A DNA stretch of 23,582 bases from JAEZKC01 sp046538945 (GCA_046538945.1 JBKHHW010000039.1:1-23582); one strand, 5' to 3'. Positions 1 to 7,884 are shown, counted from the stretch's first letter. Made by a program: numbers and translations. The notes: generated by a model from the sequence alone, not told the origin.

Positions 1-18
1 GGCGCGGCGGGCATGGTG

Positions 19-53
19 CCCCGGAGGTGAGAAAACTTTTCTCACCTCCGGGG
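19..53. repeat. 35-bp perfect palindrome, copy 1
   Basis: Two 17-nt arms, CCCCGGAGGTGAGAAAA and its exact complement, surround a single central C. It is one of five 35-bp copies that share the invariant outer sequence CCCCGGAGGTGAG and CACCTCCGGGG. It lies 3' of the lipoprotein gene that ends at 224, beyond that gene's terminator. The copies cluster around the RAYT gene at 4836-5777, so it is probably a REP/REPIN-like element mobilised by such a transposase. That link is inferred from position. Confidence 0.9.
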
Positions 54-176
54 AAGCTCCGGCGCAGGACAATGCATAAGAAAGCTGCGATTTCTTTAGA
101 ACCAAGCCTGATCAGATCCTGAGTTCCAAAACAGTTGGAAATCGGAAGTACTTAAAAATCGAGGGGAAAACATCTG

Positions 177-215
177 TTATAAAAGTGCCGACCACAGGGG
201 CCGGCACTTTTATAA
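177..215 (-). terminator. Intrinsic terminator of the lipoprotein gene
   Basis: A 14-bp perfect inverted repeat (177-190 and 202-215) encloses an 11-nt loop and contains AAAAGTGCCG pairing with CGGCACTTTT. Read on the minus strand it is a GC-rich stem followed by TTTT. It starts 8 bases past the stop codon of the gene at 224-1099. The flanking A and T runs on both sides mean it could work in both directions. Confidence 0.8.
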
Positions 216-223
216 CCCGGACA

Positions 224-1099
224 CTATCTGCGGATGGGAAACTTCTTGAAATCCTTGTCAAGATCAGCATACACGGCGTAACGGTCTTTGGAGCCGTTGG
301 TGATGGTTGAGTCGTAGGGCTCCTTGGACTGCTTTTTCCATTTTCCGGTTTCAGGGTTCCGGGAATGGAAATGGTGACGCACGCACTTCTCTTTGTTGAT
401 GTAGTGATAGGCCACATCCCCCTTGATATCCCAGGTACCCGTGGATCGGAACTCCCAGTCCTCTATCGTATTGTCGCTCGTTTTACCCTTTTTCTTCTCC
501 ATAATGTAGAGAGTGCTATCGGGACGCATGTGGATTTCGGTTCTTTCCACCACGTTGTACCTCTTGTCCTCTGACTCCTTCTCCATCACCCAGGCACCGA
601 CAAAGTGCTCCCGGAGCGAATCGGCAGTTTTCTGCTCCATTATAAGAGTGTCGAGATCGAGGTTAAATTTTTCAAGACGGGCCCTTGCCATAAGAAGCTG
701 ATTCGCATTTAAAAGAGAATCGATTTTAGCCACGTTGGGTTCTGCCTCCTTGAGGTGCAGTCCGGTAAGCTTTGTCTTTTTCTCCTCGCAGACCTTCTTC
801 AGAGAATCAATAACGGGTCCGGACTCCTCCAGAAGTTTTGTCATTCTGGTTTCAAAAGAACCCAGGGCGCTATGAAGCGAATCCTGATAATTTCTGAACG
901 TTCCCGTATTTCCGGATTTCTTGGAAGTTTCCATCTGATACAGATACATGCGCACATCCTGCATATCCTCTTCGGGGACACCCTTGGCGGCGAGCTCTTC
1001 AATTTTCGCCTTTGCCTCTTCGACGGAGATTTTGCTGCTGCATCCCGCGGAAAGCAGCAGCACCAGAGCCACAGCGAACAGGGAACAGAGTTTTTTCAT
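224..1099 (-). CDS. Predicted lipoprotein with coiled coil and lipocalin-like C-terminus
   Basis: This encodes a 291-aa exported lipoprotein. The N-terminus is a signal peptide ending in a canonical lipobox, LSAGC, with the lipidated Cys at residue 20. Residues about 25-160 are rich in charged and Leu residues and look helical or coiled-coil. From about residue 165 the pattern changes to short beta-type stretches (VGAWVMEK, STLYIMEKK, STGTWDIKGD), as in small lipocalin-like domains that begin with a G-x-W motif. The start is supported by AGGAG seven bases upstream of ATG. It appears monocistronic, with a strong terminator just after the stop. I do not recognise a named family, and the lipocalin-like reading is tentative. 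It is probably attached to the periplasmic side of a membrane. Confidence 0.85.
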   Translation of the reverse strand: MKKLCSLFAVALVLLLSAGCSSKISVEEAKAKIEELAAKGVPEEDMQDVRMYLYQMETSKKSGNTGTFRNYQDSLHSALGSFETRMTKLLEESGPVIDSLKKVCEEKKTKLTGLHLKEAEPNVAKIDSLLNANQLLMARARLEKFNLDLDTLIMEQKTADSLREHFVGAWVMEKESEDKRYNVVERTEIHMRPDSTLYIMEKKKGKTSDNTIEDWEFRSTGTWDIKGDVAYHYINKEKCVRHHFHSRNPETGKWKKQSKEPYDSTITNGSKDRYAVYADLDKDFKKFPIRR

Positions 1100-1417
1100 A
1101 TTACCACTCCTGGAAAATGATTATGGAGAGACGATCGGTCTTTTCTATGTAGTACAATATAAATGTTGAACGGTTCAGAATGGAAAAAGGAGAGAAATAC
1201 ATCCGGGATAAAATCAGCTACTCCGGTGTGAGCCGCCCCGCCGGGGGGAACTCAGGTCGCTGACCAATTCCTATCGCGGCGAGGCCGATGGTACCCGCAG
1301 TGGTCCAGGAGCTTCCGGTGATTATGACATCACGCTGCAGACAAGCACAATGAGAGGCAGAAACCGGGACGGCACCAGGATTTCGAAGCCGGAGTACATC
1401 ATGGCAGGCACGAGTCT

Positions 1418-1452
1418 CCCCGGAGGTGAGAAAAGCTTTCTCACCTCCGGGG
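1418..1452. repeat. 35-bp palindrome, copy 2
   Basis: Two 16-nt complementary arms (CCCCGGAGGTGAGAAA and its complement) surround a 3-nt centre, AGC. The length is exactly 35 bp, as in the other copies. It is separated from copy 3 by about 240 bp. The sequences to the right of copies 2 and 3 resemble each other, both including a variant of CATCAACACACAC, which suggests that the repeated unit extends past the palindrome in these two. Confidence 0.9.
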
Positions 1453-1690
1453 AAGTACCGCCGCTGAACGCTGAATCATCAACCACACACGCGAATGATT
1501 TGTATCAGAAGGATATCAGTTATATGAAAGGGTAAAACAGGTACCGATCAGGGCAATGCGGAGAAACCGGCTGGCTCGCTCTGAGCAAAGTTCAGGTAGG
1601 GATGGCTTTGGAGGGAGGTGGGAAGAGGAGCTATATTTGAAAGCTCAGTACGAACGCAAAAGTGGATTGACTCAGCTCTAAAAAACGGTT

Positions 1691-1725
1691 CCCCGGAGGT
1701 GAGAAACACATTCTCACCTCCGGGG
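1691..1725. repeat. 35-bp palindrome, copy 3
   Basis: Two 15-nt arms surround a 5-nt centre, ACACA. It lies 144 bp past the stop of the AsmA-like gene. On the minus strand it is followed, after five bases, by a run of six T. It could therefore serve as a weak terminator for that gene, although the T run is not directly next to the stem. Confidence 0.9.
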
Positions 1726-1869
1726 AGACATCGGCACTAAACACCGAACTCCGAACCATCAACACACACTTCGACTCCGAAAGCACGCTCACTTCGATAC
1801 CGCTATCGGAGATTCAGCTCAAGCAGTGTGAACGGAACCAAAAATGGTAAATCCTTACAGTGGGCGTTA

Positions 1870-4638
1870 CTACCACAACTTCTTCAGCTTGTCCACCGCC
1901 TTGTTCTTGACATCCTCTCCCTTGCTCTTCAGCTGCTCGGCCTTTTTTCTAAGCTTTTCCTCCTGAGCTTTCTTCTCGGCCTCAAGCCTCTCTTTCTGCT
2001 TCCGGGATCTTTCCCGGAGAGCCTCCTCGGCTTTAGCCCGCTGCTCGGCAAGCCTCTTCTCCATCCGGGCCTTCTGCTGCTCCATTTTTTCTTTCAGCTT
2101 ACCTGCAGCCTTGTCCTGCACGCTATGTTCCTTTTTAAGACTGCCATCACCCTCGCCAAAACCGGTGAACACTACCCCGGGGTCGGAAAGGGATCCCTTG
2201 AGGGCGAGTTTGACCGTCACCCTGCCGTCCTTATCGGAAGGTATTCCCATATCATTGAGGAAGCTTGCGCCGCCTGAAAACTGCGTTCCTCCAAGAAGGC
2301 TGTGAAGAGTGTTCTTCCCCTTCTGCTGTAAAGAGAGCAGCGGCCCGGATGCTGCTTTGGGTAAACGGTTTGACACCGCCATGTCAAGACGGGAGTCAAA
2401 CCCGACCGATCCTTTGCCGGCCCAGTCCCCTGCGGCATTCGAAAAGAACTTGAGATCATCGAATATCGCTTCACCGTCGGAGAAACGAACCTCTGCTGAA
2501 AGATCCCTGAAATGTATGTCATCCAGTTTGATGAATTTCTCAACTGCTCCGGCCAGGCGTTTAGTCATAAGAGAATTGGCGATTCTGCCCTCCCCCATTC
2601 TTAAATCCAGGTTGCCGGAAAGTGTACGGGTGAAATCCTCCGGTGCGGCTCCGTTTCCTGAAAAGGCTCCGTTGATGTTAACTTTTCCAAACAGATTGCT
2701 GGGCAGGTTTTTAAGCTCACGGTTGAGGGCGGTCGTGGGTTCGATGTAGCTGCCCATAGTGGTCATAAGCTCGTTAATTTCCACATTGGATACGACAAGC
2801 CTGTTCCGGAATGACACATTCTCAACATTACGCAGATCGGCGTTGAGATCATTTTTGATCCATCCGCCTGAAACCCCGGTGTTTACTTTAACATCGGCGA
2901 TATCATTTTTCACAGAAACATCCACCTTCAGATCATTCATACGGATTTTGTTGTAGATGACCTTTTTGGCGGACACCGTACCCTCCATATCAACCCCGGG
3001 CAGCGGTGCTATCATGGGAGCGGTCTTTTTCCCCTCCCCCCTTCCCCTCTTTTTCTCTTCGGCCGGCATGAACTCATCCACGTTGAGCAGAGCGGAGGAA
3101 AGCTGAAACTGGAGCCTGGGTCTGGGGAGGTTTTTCTTTTCATCCTTCAGTATAAAGGAGAGATAGTTCCGTGCTTCAGCGTTGAGTTTAAGGGAAGACT
3201 GCCCTATTTGCACCGCCAGCTCGTTTTTGAGGGATGCGGAAGTCAGGTTTACCGTACCGTTGACCGAAGCGGGTTTAGCCAGAGAGGGCGTGAGGGCTGT
3301 CACATTCTTCAGGCTTACCGTGCCGCTCATATCCAGCTTCGACGGATCAGCCGCGTCAGCTTTTCCCCTGGCCCGGATATGTGCTTTCAGGTCACCCGAA
3401 ACAGATGTTTTGGGAGGGAGCTGGGCGAAATCCTTCACATCAGCCAGATTGATATCAGCATCGACAGTGGCATCCACCAAGGGTTCCTTGAAATCAACCA
3501 CCGAAGCCACAATGCTCACCGGATTATCACCGAACATCAGAGACAGCTTGCGCACATCGAAACTGTTGTCAGTGAAATCTATATGCCCGTTTATTGAGTT
3601 GACTGATTTGGGAAGTTCGGTATACTTAACCATGCCGTTTTTAAGAAGCAGAGATCCTTTCACCGGAAGCGGCTTCTCTTTTTCCAAAGCTCCCTTTACA
3701 GCCACATCAAGCTTGGCGGTTCCCGAACCGGTCAGCTTGGCGATGTCGGGTACGAGTTCGACGGGAACCTCTCTGAGAATGTGTTTCAGATCGAAAGGGT
3801 CTGATTCTGCAGCCAAATCGATGTTTGGCGCCGGGCCGTTGAGATCGGAAACTGTACCGGTAAGATTAAGAAATATCTTCTGAAGGGAAAGCCTGATCGA
3901 TTTGACCTGTGCGGTTCCGGCAGTAAGATCGGCGATGATGTCGTGAGATAAGGTGAACGTGAGATCGGAAAGCGGTTTTGTAATTTCCTTTGTTTTCAGA
4001 CTGATGTCGGCCAGTTCAAGAGCCCCGGAAGTTTCCACATTTTTGAGTTGTTTGTCCACAGAAAGACGGATTTCCTGATTGAGCTCACCGATGGCAACGG
4101 TACGGTTCTCCTTCTGATCGCGGTAGTTTATTTCCCCGTTTTTTATGATGAATTTCCTAAGGGTCAGGGGAACCGGGAGAGCGAGAACTCCGTCTTCAGT
4201 TTTCTCCGCTTTCGCCTTACTCCTTTTGAGCAGCGCCAGATCATCGAAATTAAACGCTCCGGCGGTATCCGCTTCGACGAGCAGAATCGGTTTATCAAGA
4301 ATGACCGCGCTTATCTCGGGGTACCCCTTGAATACGGAAGCCACCGATATCTGGATCAGGAAGTTGTCGAGCTTCACAAACGGTTCATCGGAGGCGAATC
4401 CGGGGCGCTGAGTGTTTGATACTTCGAAGCCGGAGAGGGCGACACCCAGCACGGGGAAGATGCTCACCTTTGCGTGATCCACTTGAATATTTCTGCCCAG
4501 TACCGGTTCGAGCTGGGAGACGGCGAGTTCCTTGATTTTTTCGGGGGGGAACATGGTGAAGAAGGTGACCAGGCCTGCGGTGAGGAGCACGGCGAGAGAG
4601 AGGACGAGGACCAGGGCGGATTTGAGGAGTTTGTTCAT
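1870..4638 (-). CDS. AsmA-family protein
   Basis: This encodes a 922-aa protein with one N-terminal membrane segment (about residues 5-28, no cleavage signal) and a long periplasmic part. The N-terminal pattern (a hydrophobic anchor, then FPPEKIKEL, LGRNIQVDHAKVSIFPVLGVALSGF and later IDKPILLVEAD-type stretches) is typical of AsmA proteins. These are bridge-like proteins linked to lipid transport or outer-membrane assembly. Residues about 640-800 match the AsmA C-terminal type (GKVNINGAFSG, SGNLDLRMGEGRI, FDDLKFFSNAAGDW). About the last 85 residues are an unusual K/E/R/Q-rich coiled coil. AGGAG seven bases before ATG supports the start. It appears to stand alone, with palindromes beyond both ends. 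The family assignment is confident; the substrate is unknown. Confidence 0.9.
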   Translation of the reverse strand: MNKLLKSALVLVLSLAVLLTAGLVTFFTMFPPEKIKELAVSQLEPVLGRNIQVDHAKVSIFPVLGVALSGFEVSNTQRPGFASDEPFVKLDNFLIQISVASVFKGYPEISAVILDKPILLVEADTAGAFNFDDLALLKRSKAKAEKTEDGVLALPVPLTLRKFIIKNGEINYRDQKENRTVAIGELNQEIRLSVDKQLKNVETSGALELADISLKTKEITKPLSDLTFTLSHDIIADLTAGTAQVKSIRLSLQKIFLNLTGTVSDLNGPAPNIDLAAESDPFDLKHILREVPVELVPDIAKLTGSGTAKLDVAVKGALEKEKPLPVKGSLLLKNGMVKYTELPKSVNSINGHIDFTDNSFDVRKLSLMFGDNPVSIVASVVDFKEPLVDATVDADINLADVKDFAQLPPKTSVSGDLKAHIRARGKADAADPSKLDMSGTVSLKNVTALTPSLAKPASVNGTVNLTSASLKNELAVQIGQSSLKLNAEARNYLSFILKDEKKNLPRPRLQFQLSSALLNVDEFMPAEEKKRGRGEGKKTAPMIAPLPGVDMEGTVSAKKVIYNKIRMNDLKVDVSVKNDIADVKVNTGVSGGWIKNDLNADLRNVENVSFRNRLVVSNVEINELMTTMGSYIEPTTALNRELKNLPSNLFGKVNINGAFSGNGAAPEDFTRTLSGNLDLRMGEGRIANSLMTKRLAGAVEKFIKLDDIHFRDLSAEVRFSDGEAIFDDLKFFSNAAGDWAGKGSVGFDSRLDMAVSNRLPKAASGPLLSLQQKGKNTLHSLLGGTQFSGGASFLNDMGIPSDKDGRVTVKLALKGSLSDPGVVFTGFGEGDGSLKKEHSVQDKAAGKLKEKMEQQKARMEKRLAEQRAKAEEALRERSRKQKERLEAEKKAQEEKLRKKAEQLKSKGEDVKNKAVDKLKKLW

Positions 4639-4709
4639 AGGGGCTCTCCTGTGAAGAGTGGGAGGATGGGAGTTAGAGAGGAAATATACTATTTGAAAGG
4701 GGGAGAGTG

Positions 4710-4744
4710 CCCCGGAGGTGAGAGAGTTTTTTTCACCTCCGGGG
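4710..4744. repeat. 35-bp palindrome, copy 4 (imperfect)
   Basis: The outer 12 bases pair exactly, but the inner part (GAGAG against TTTTT) keeps pairing only through G-T positions, so this is the most diverged copy. It lies between the divergent AsmA-like gene (start 4638) and the RAYT gene, 91 bp before the RAYT start codon. With copy 5 it brackets the transposase gene. Confidence 0.88.
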
Positions 4745-4835
4745 AGGTAGTGAACCCGGCCCGCCGTTTGCTTTTCTGTTAATCCGCTTGATTCACCTCC
4801 CTATCTGCCCAAAACTACCAACAAAGGATTTGTCC

Positions 4836-5777
4836 ATGTGCACGAAACCAAGAACCATTGTGCCTCACTCCTTCTATCAAATCCGCTCCCAAGTCGCTCC
4901 GGATCTCACCCTCTTCCCCACCGAAGAACACGAAACGTTCTTTCTCACCAGATTAGAAGTTCTGCTTGAAGCGGCCGGTTTCAAGTGTCTGGATATGTGC
5001 ATTCAGCAGGATCATTACCATCTGGTGGTGAAATCAAGCGAGGAAACCGTCTCCTGGTTCATGCGCACCTTCAATTCCGTGATCGCCAAAAATCTGAACA
5101 AACACTACGGACGCCACGGGACCGTCTTTCCCAAAAGGTTCTCATCGGCGATAATCGACGAAAACTGCGGATTAGAAGAGGTATGCTGTCATGTGCACCT
5201 CAACCCTACCCGATCAAAGAAAGCTCTCCCGAAAAGCCATTATGAAAAAAACCATAACCTCTACTGCCGAATTGTTGAAAAGTTCGGTCCGGACCATACT
5301 GATGAGCAGATCCGATTTCTGGACCGGAACAGAAACGATCCATGGTACAATGAAAAGATCGACAGGCTCCGAAATGCAAACAGGCAGGGTCAGGACTATT
5401 CGGATCCGACGACTCCTGTTATCGGGAAGGAAAGTTTCATAAACGGCACCCTGGAACAGGATAAACTGCGCCGGGACCGGATCAAGGCAAACCGGATGCG
5501 TGATCCGCAGCAGTATATCGGCCTGCTTCACGCGGGCTTGAGCTTTAAAATTCCCTTTGAAGCGTGTGAGATATTCAGACGCGGGCACGGAGACGACAGA
5601 TCAAGAAACCGTGAACTGCTAATAATTCTGGGTATATTTCAACTGGAATTTGCCGGAGCGGACCTGGCGCGCTATCTGGAAATCACCCGCTCGGCAGTTT
5701 CCAGAGCGGTCTCCAGAAGAGCGGGAAACCCGCGCAGGTATGAAGAGATAAGGAAAATTGTAGATCTATACTTCTGA
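4836..5777 (+). CDS. REP-associated (Y1/HUH) transposase, RAYT
   Basis: This encodes 313 aa. The family are single-strand endonucleases that cut and join DNA at palindromic hairpins. Visible landmarks are an N-terminal KPRTIVPHSFYQI (a variant of the usual KPR..PG..YHV), the HUH metal motif HYH at residues 60-62 (DHYHLVV), KHYGRHGTVFPKRFSS at about 89-104, and HLNP at 121-124. Most relatives have (R)YIHLNP with the nucleophilic Tyr; here the matching residue is His119 (CHVHLNP). A C-terminal helix-turn-helix (about 272-295, ADLARYLEITRSAVSRAVSRR) fits the longer RAYTs. The ATG at 4836 is preferred over the TTG at 4788 because AAAGGA lies 8-9 bases upstream. Palindromes lie on both sides. The family is confident; activity is doubtful given His119. 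Confidence 0.92.
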   Translation: MCTKPRTIVPHSFYQIRSQVAPDLTLFPTEEHETFFLTRLEVLLEAAGFKCLDMCIQQDHYHLVVKSSEETVSWFMRTFNSVIAKNLNKHYGRHGTVFPKRFSSAIIDENCGLEEVCCHVHLNPTRSKKALPKSHYEKNHNLYCRIVEKFGPDHTDEQIRFLDRNRNDPWYNEKIDRLRNANRQGQDYSDPTTPVIGKESFINGTLEQDKLRRDRIKANRMRDPQQYIGLLHAGLSFKIPFEACEIFRRGHGDDRSRNRELLIILGIFQLEFAGADLARYLEITRSAVSRAVSRRAGNPRRYEEIRKIVDLYF

Positions 5778-5999
5778 AGCTGACTGTTTTTAGGATGTAA
5801 CCGAAAATGTAGTTGCCGCGTCTATACTTTTTTGCGATTTTGGGGAAGGTAGCGACCAGTTATGTCCAGAAACTGAAATTTGGATTCGGAGGTGTACGAA
5901 GATGTTGGAGAAAGGGGACCGGTAACTTGGAAAAGGGGGCCGGGATGTTCGAGTTCGATGGTTTTTCGATATTGAGACGGTGGGGTTAAGAGCGTGTAT

Positions 6000-6034
6000 C
6001 CCCGGAGGTGAGAAAATTTTTCTCACCTCCGGGG
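6000..6034. repeat. 35-bp perfect palindrome, copy 5
   Basis: Two 17-nt arms (CCCCGGAGGTGAGAAAA and its complement) surround a single central T. It lies between the convergent RAYT gene (stop 5777) and M48 peptidase gene (stop 6054), only 19 bp after the peptidase stop. A hairpin there could cap that mRNA's 3' end, although no T run follows. It is the last copy in the window. Confidence 0.9.
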
Positions 6035-6053
6035 ACCCTCTCCCCACCCCTGC

Positions 6054-6857
6054 TCACAACCTCCCTCCATACACCCCAAACCTCTCCGCATACAACAGCT
6101 CCTCCCGCAGGTTCTCCCCCTTCCTCTCCACCAAACCCCTCACCCTCTCGATCCGGTCGCTGGTGGCAGGATGAGTGGATAGGAACTGCAGAAAACCCGC
6201 ATCCCCGCCCTTCTCTCCAAGCAGAGTCAGAAACGTCTCCATCCCCCTCGGGTTGTATCCCGCAAGAATCGAATACTCCACGGCCAGACTGTCCGCTTCG
6301 AATTCGTTTTGCTGGCTATACTGTAAAAGCGCAAGATTGGTGGTCAACCCCGCTATCACCTGAGTCAGATTGCTTTCATTTCCCAAAAGAATATCAAGCA
6401 GAAACTGAGCCCCGTACATAGAAACCATTTTCCGCATACCGTGGCGCTTTGTGATATGTCCCACCTCGTGAGCAATCACTCCGGCCAGCTCAGCCTCGTT
6501 TCTGCAGGATTTGATCAGCCCCGCATACACAAAAACGTGTCCACCGGGAATAGCGAAAGCGTTTACGATATCCTTGTCGATAACTGTGAAGGTGTAGTCT
6601 ATTGTCCTGCGGTCATTCTGTGAGCTGGCAATAACCTGACCGATGGAGTCGACGTAATTTCTTATGACCGGATCGTTGTGGACCGGAAAGGAATCCGTAT
6701 CAGCCAGAATTTCGGCCTTGAACTTGTCACCGAGAGCCTCCTCTTCCTTATCGGAGATGACAAGATCGGTGACACCGCTGGTAATGGTGCCGCAGGTAAG
6801 AAAGAGGGAGAGAAGAGGCGTCCAGATAAAAAGAAGAGAAACGGATCTGATTTTCAC
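6054..6857 (-). CDS. M48-family zinc metallopeptidase
   Basis: This encodes a 267-aa exported peptidase of the M48 (BepA/LoiP/Oma1-like) type. These proteins usually act in envelope quality control by degrading misfolded outer-membrane proteins. The zinc site HEVGH is at residues 130-134, preceded by the conserved NAFAIPGGHVFVYAGLI. The third ligand is probably Glu185 in NEFEAD. STHPATSDRIERV near the C-terminus is the usual M48 tail motif. The GTG start at 6857 is chosen because GAGGAGG lies 8 bases upstream and it begins a signal sequence directly. A longer open frame reaching 6959 would run into the neighbouring gene. The signal ends LFLTC, a poor lipobox, so lipidation is uncertain. It lies 61 bp after the upstream lipoprotein gene and may be co-transcribed with it. 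Confidence 0.93.
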   Translation of the reverse strand: MKIRSVSLLFIWTPLLSLFLTCGTITSGVTDLVISDKEEEALGDKFKAEILADTDSFPVHNDPVIRNYVDSIGQVIASSQNDRRTIDYTFTVIDKDIVNAFAIPGGHVFVYAGLIKSCRNEAELAGVIAHEVGHITKRHGMRKMVSMYGAQFLLDILLGNESNLTQVIAGLTTNLALLQYSQQNEFEADSLAVEYSILAGYNPRGMETFLTLLGEKGGDAGFLQFLSTHPATSDRIERVRGLVERKGENLREELLYAERFGVYGGRL

Positions 6858-6918
6858 GATGAACGCCTCCTCAATAGTAACAACAGGCAAAGGCCGGTAA
6901 AGGCCAATGCCCCAAAAA

Positions 6919-7821
6919 TTAAAGTGCGTACTTGATATTTGCTGTACCGCCAGCATCACTGGATACAGAATCCATCTCCAGAAGAGCGTAAGCGCCAGTA
7001 TCAGTCTTCACTACAAAAACATCGCCCGCTGCACATTCCACACGGCCATCGGAAGACACCAGAGCCGAACTAAAAAGTTCTTCCACTTCTGCTTTGGTTG
7101 TCACAGCATCGAAATCCGCACTGACTTTGTGGAACTGAGTATTGTTCGGACTTACCCAACCGGAAAATGCACCGATATCGCTTTCTGTTGCCGCATAAAC
7201 AGGGGTCATAAGCACGGGACTACCCGCACGCTCTGAATAGGTGTAGACCAGATCGACTCCGGAACCAGCCGCAACGGCAGCTGAAGACAGAAGGACTTCT
7301 CCATTGTCCAGATTAAAGGAGCTGCCCATTGTGTTGTGTCCATGACCGGCAACAGTGATGGTTGACTCGGTCAGATCGGGATCTGGATCGGGATTAGTGG
7401 TCCCACTACCGTTCTTCACCTGGAAAGAAATCTTTGTCGAACTGATTTCGCCATTCACGTCACCTGAGATTTCGAGCTGGTATGTACCGCTGGCAAGAGA
7501 ATTGTCATCAGTACCGATTCTTGCATTCTGCTCTTCCAGGTCGACTTTGGATTCACCACTGGGAGCGTCAAAAGGTCTGTTGAATTTGGCAGTCACATCC
7601 GTATTACTTGAATTGTAAACCACAAATCTAATATTGCTGATTGTGCTGCTGGCTTCCAGCTTTCCTTCGATTGCAACATTGCCACTTCCTACATAGACAG
7701 TATCAGCCACCTTCACACCATTGAAACTAATGCTGTTACTCTCATCATCAGGACCCAGCAGACAGCCGTTAATCATAAGAGCTGCCGCAATACCAGTCAC
7801 ACCCAACACCTTCTTCAACAT
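6919..7821 (-). CDS. Two-domain lipoprotein of unknown function
   Basis: This encodes 300 aa. The signal peptide ends in LMINGC, with the probable lipidated Cys at residue 20. Residues about 30-140 look like an Ig-like beta-sandwich (TYQLEISGDVNGEISSTKIS). A Thr-Asn-Pro/Asp linker (NPDPDPD) follows, then a second domain of about 150 residues ending in short strands. Acidic and Ser/Thr-rich composition suggests an extracellular or surface position. AAAGGAGG six bases upstream of ATG supports the start. A promoter-like pair lies at 7856-7884. I do not recognise a family and no function can be assigned. Confidence 0.85.
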   Translation of the reverse strand: MLKKVLGVTGIAAALMINGCLLGPDDESNSISFNGVKVADTVYVGSGNVAIEGKLEASSTISNIRFVVYNSSNTDVTAKFNRPFDAPSGESKVDLEEQNARIGTDDNSLASGTYQLEISGDVNGEISSTKISFQVKNGSGTTNPDPDPDLTESTITVAGHGHNTMGSSFNLDNGEVLLSSAAVAAGSGVDLVYTYSERAGSPVLMTPVYAATESDIGAFSGWVSPNNTQFHKVSADFDAVTTKAEVEELFSSALVSSDGRVECAAGDVFVVKTDTGAYALLEMDSVSSDAGGTANIKYAL

Positions 7822-7855
7822 GGAAAGCCTCCTTTAAAGGGTTTGTATTTAGGAA

Positions 7856-7884
7856 CAAATACTCTGTTTTATCGCTTAAGACAA
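7856..7884 (-). promoter_or_regulatory. Candidate sigma-70-type promoter for the two-domain lipoprotein gene
   Basis: On the minus strand, TTGTCT (7879-7884) is followed after 17 bases by TATTTG (7856-7861), about 34 bases before the start codon at 7821. The -35 is a fair match and the -10 a weak one. A 6-bp inverted repeat (GTATTT/AAATAC, 7845-7862) overlaps the -10. Confidence 0.35.

Larger units (their letters stand above)
1100..1869. other. 770-bp intergenic stretch with two palindromes
   Basis: There is no convincing gene here. The stretch holds palindrome copies 2 and 3. An open frame at 1350-1535 reads straight through copy 2 and has no ribosome binding site or recognisable protein. 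It can be extended back to about 1250 in the same frame (including DYDITLQT), so a decayed gene fragment is possible but unproven. The leader of the lipoprotein gene that starts at 1099 must lie at the left edge. The 3' end of the AsmA-like gene lies at the right edge. Confidence 0.5.

Noticed and set aside
1350..1535. Open reading frame of 61 codons through palindrome copy 2
   Set aside because: It has no ribosome binding site, the palindrome itself forms part of the coding sequence, and no protein family is recognisable.
3182..3883. 233-codon plus-strand frame within the AsmA-like gene
   Set aside because: It lies wholly opposite well-supported coding sequence and its composition is that of an antisense shadow.
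4794..5894. Seven-base half-arms CACCTCC (4794-4800) and GGAGGTG (5888-5894) on either side of the RAYT, inside the full palindromes
   Set aside because: A given 7-mer is expected about three times in both strands of a window this size, so the pair is not significant by itself.
19..6034. CRISPR-like array
   Set aside because: The repeat is 35 bp and repeated, but copies are hundreds to thousands of bases apart, no spacers of constant size exist, and no cas gene is present.
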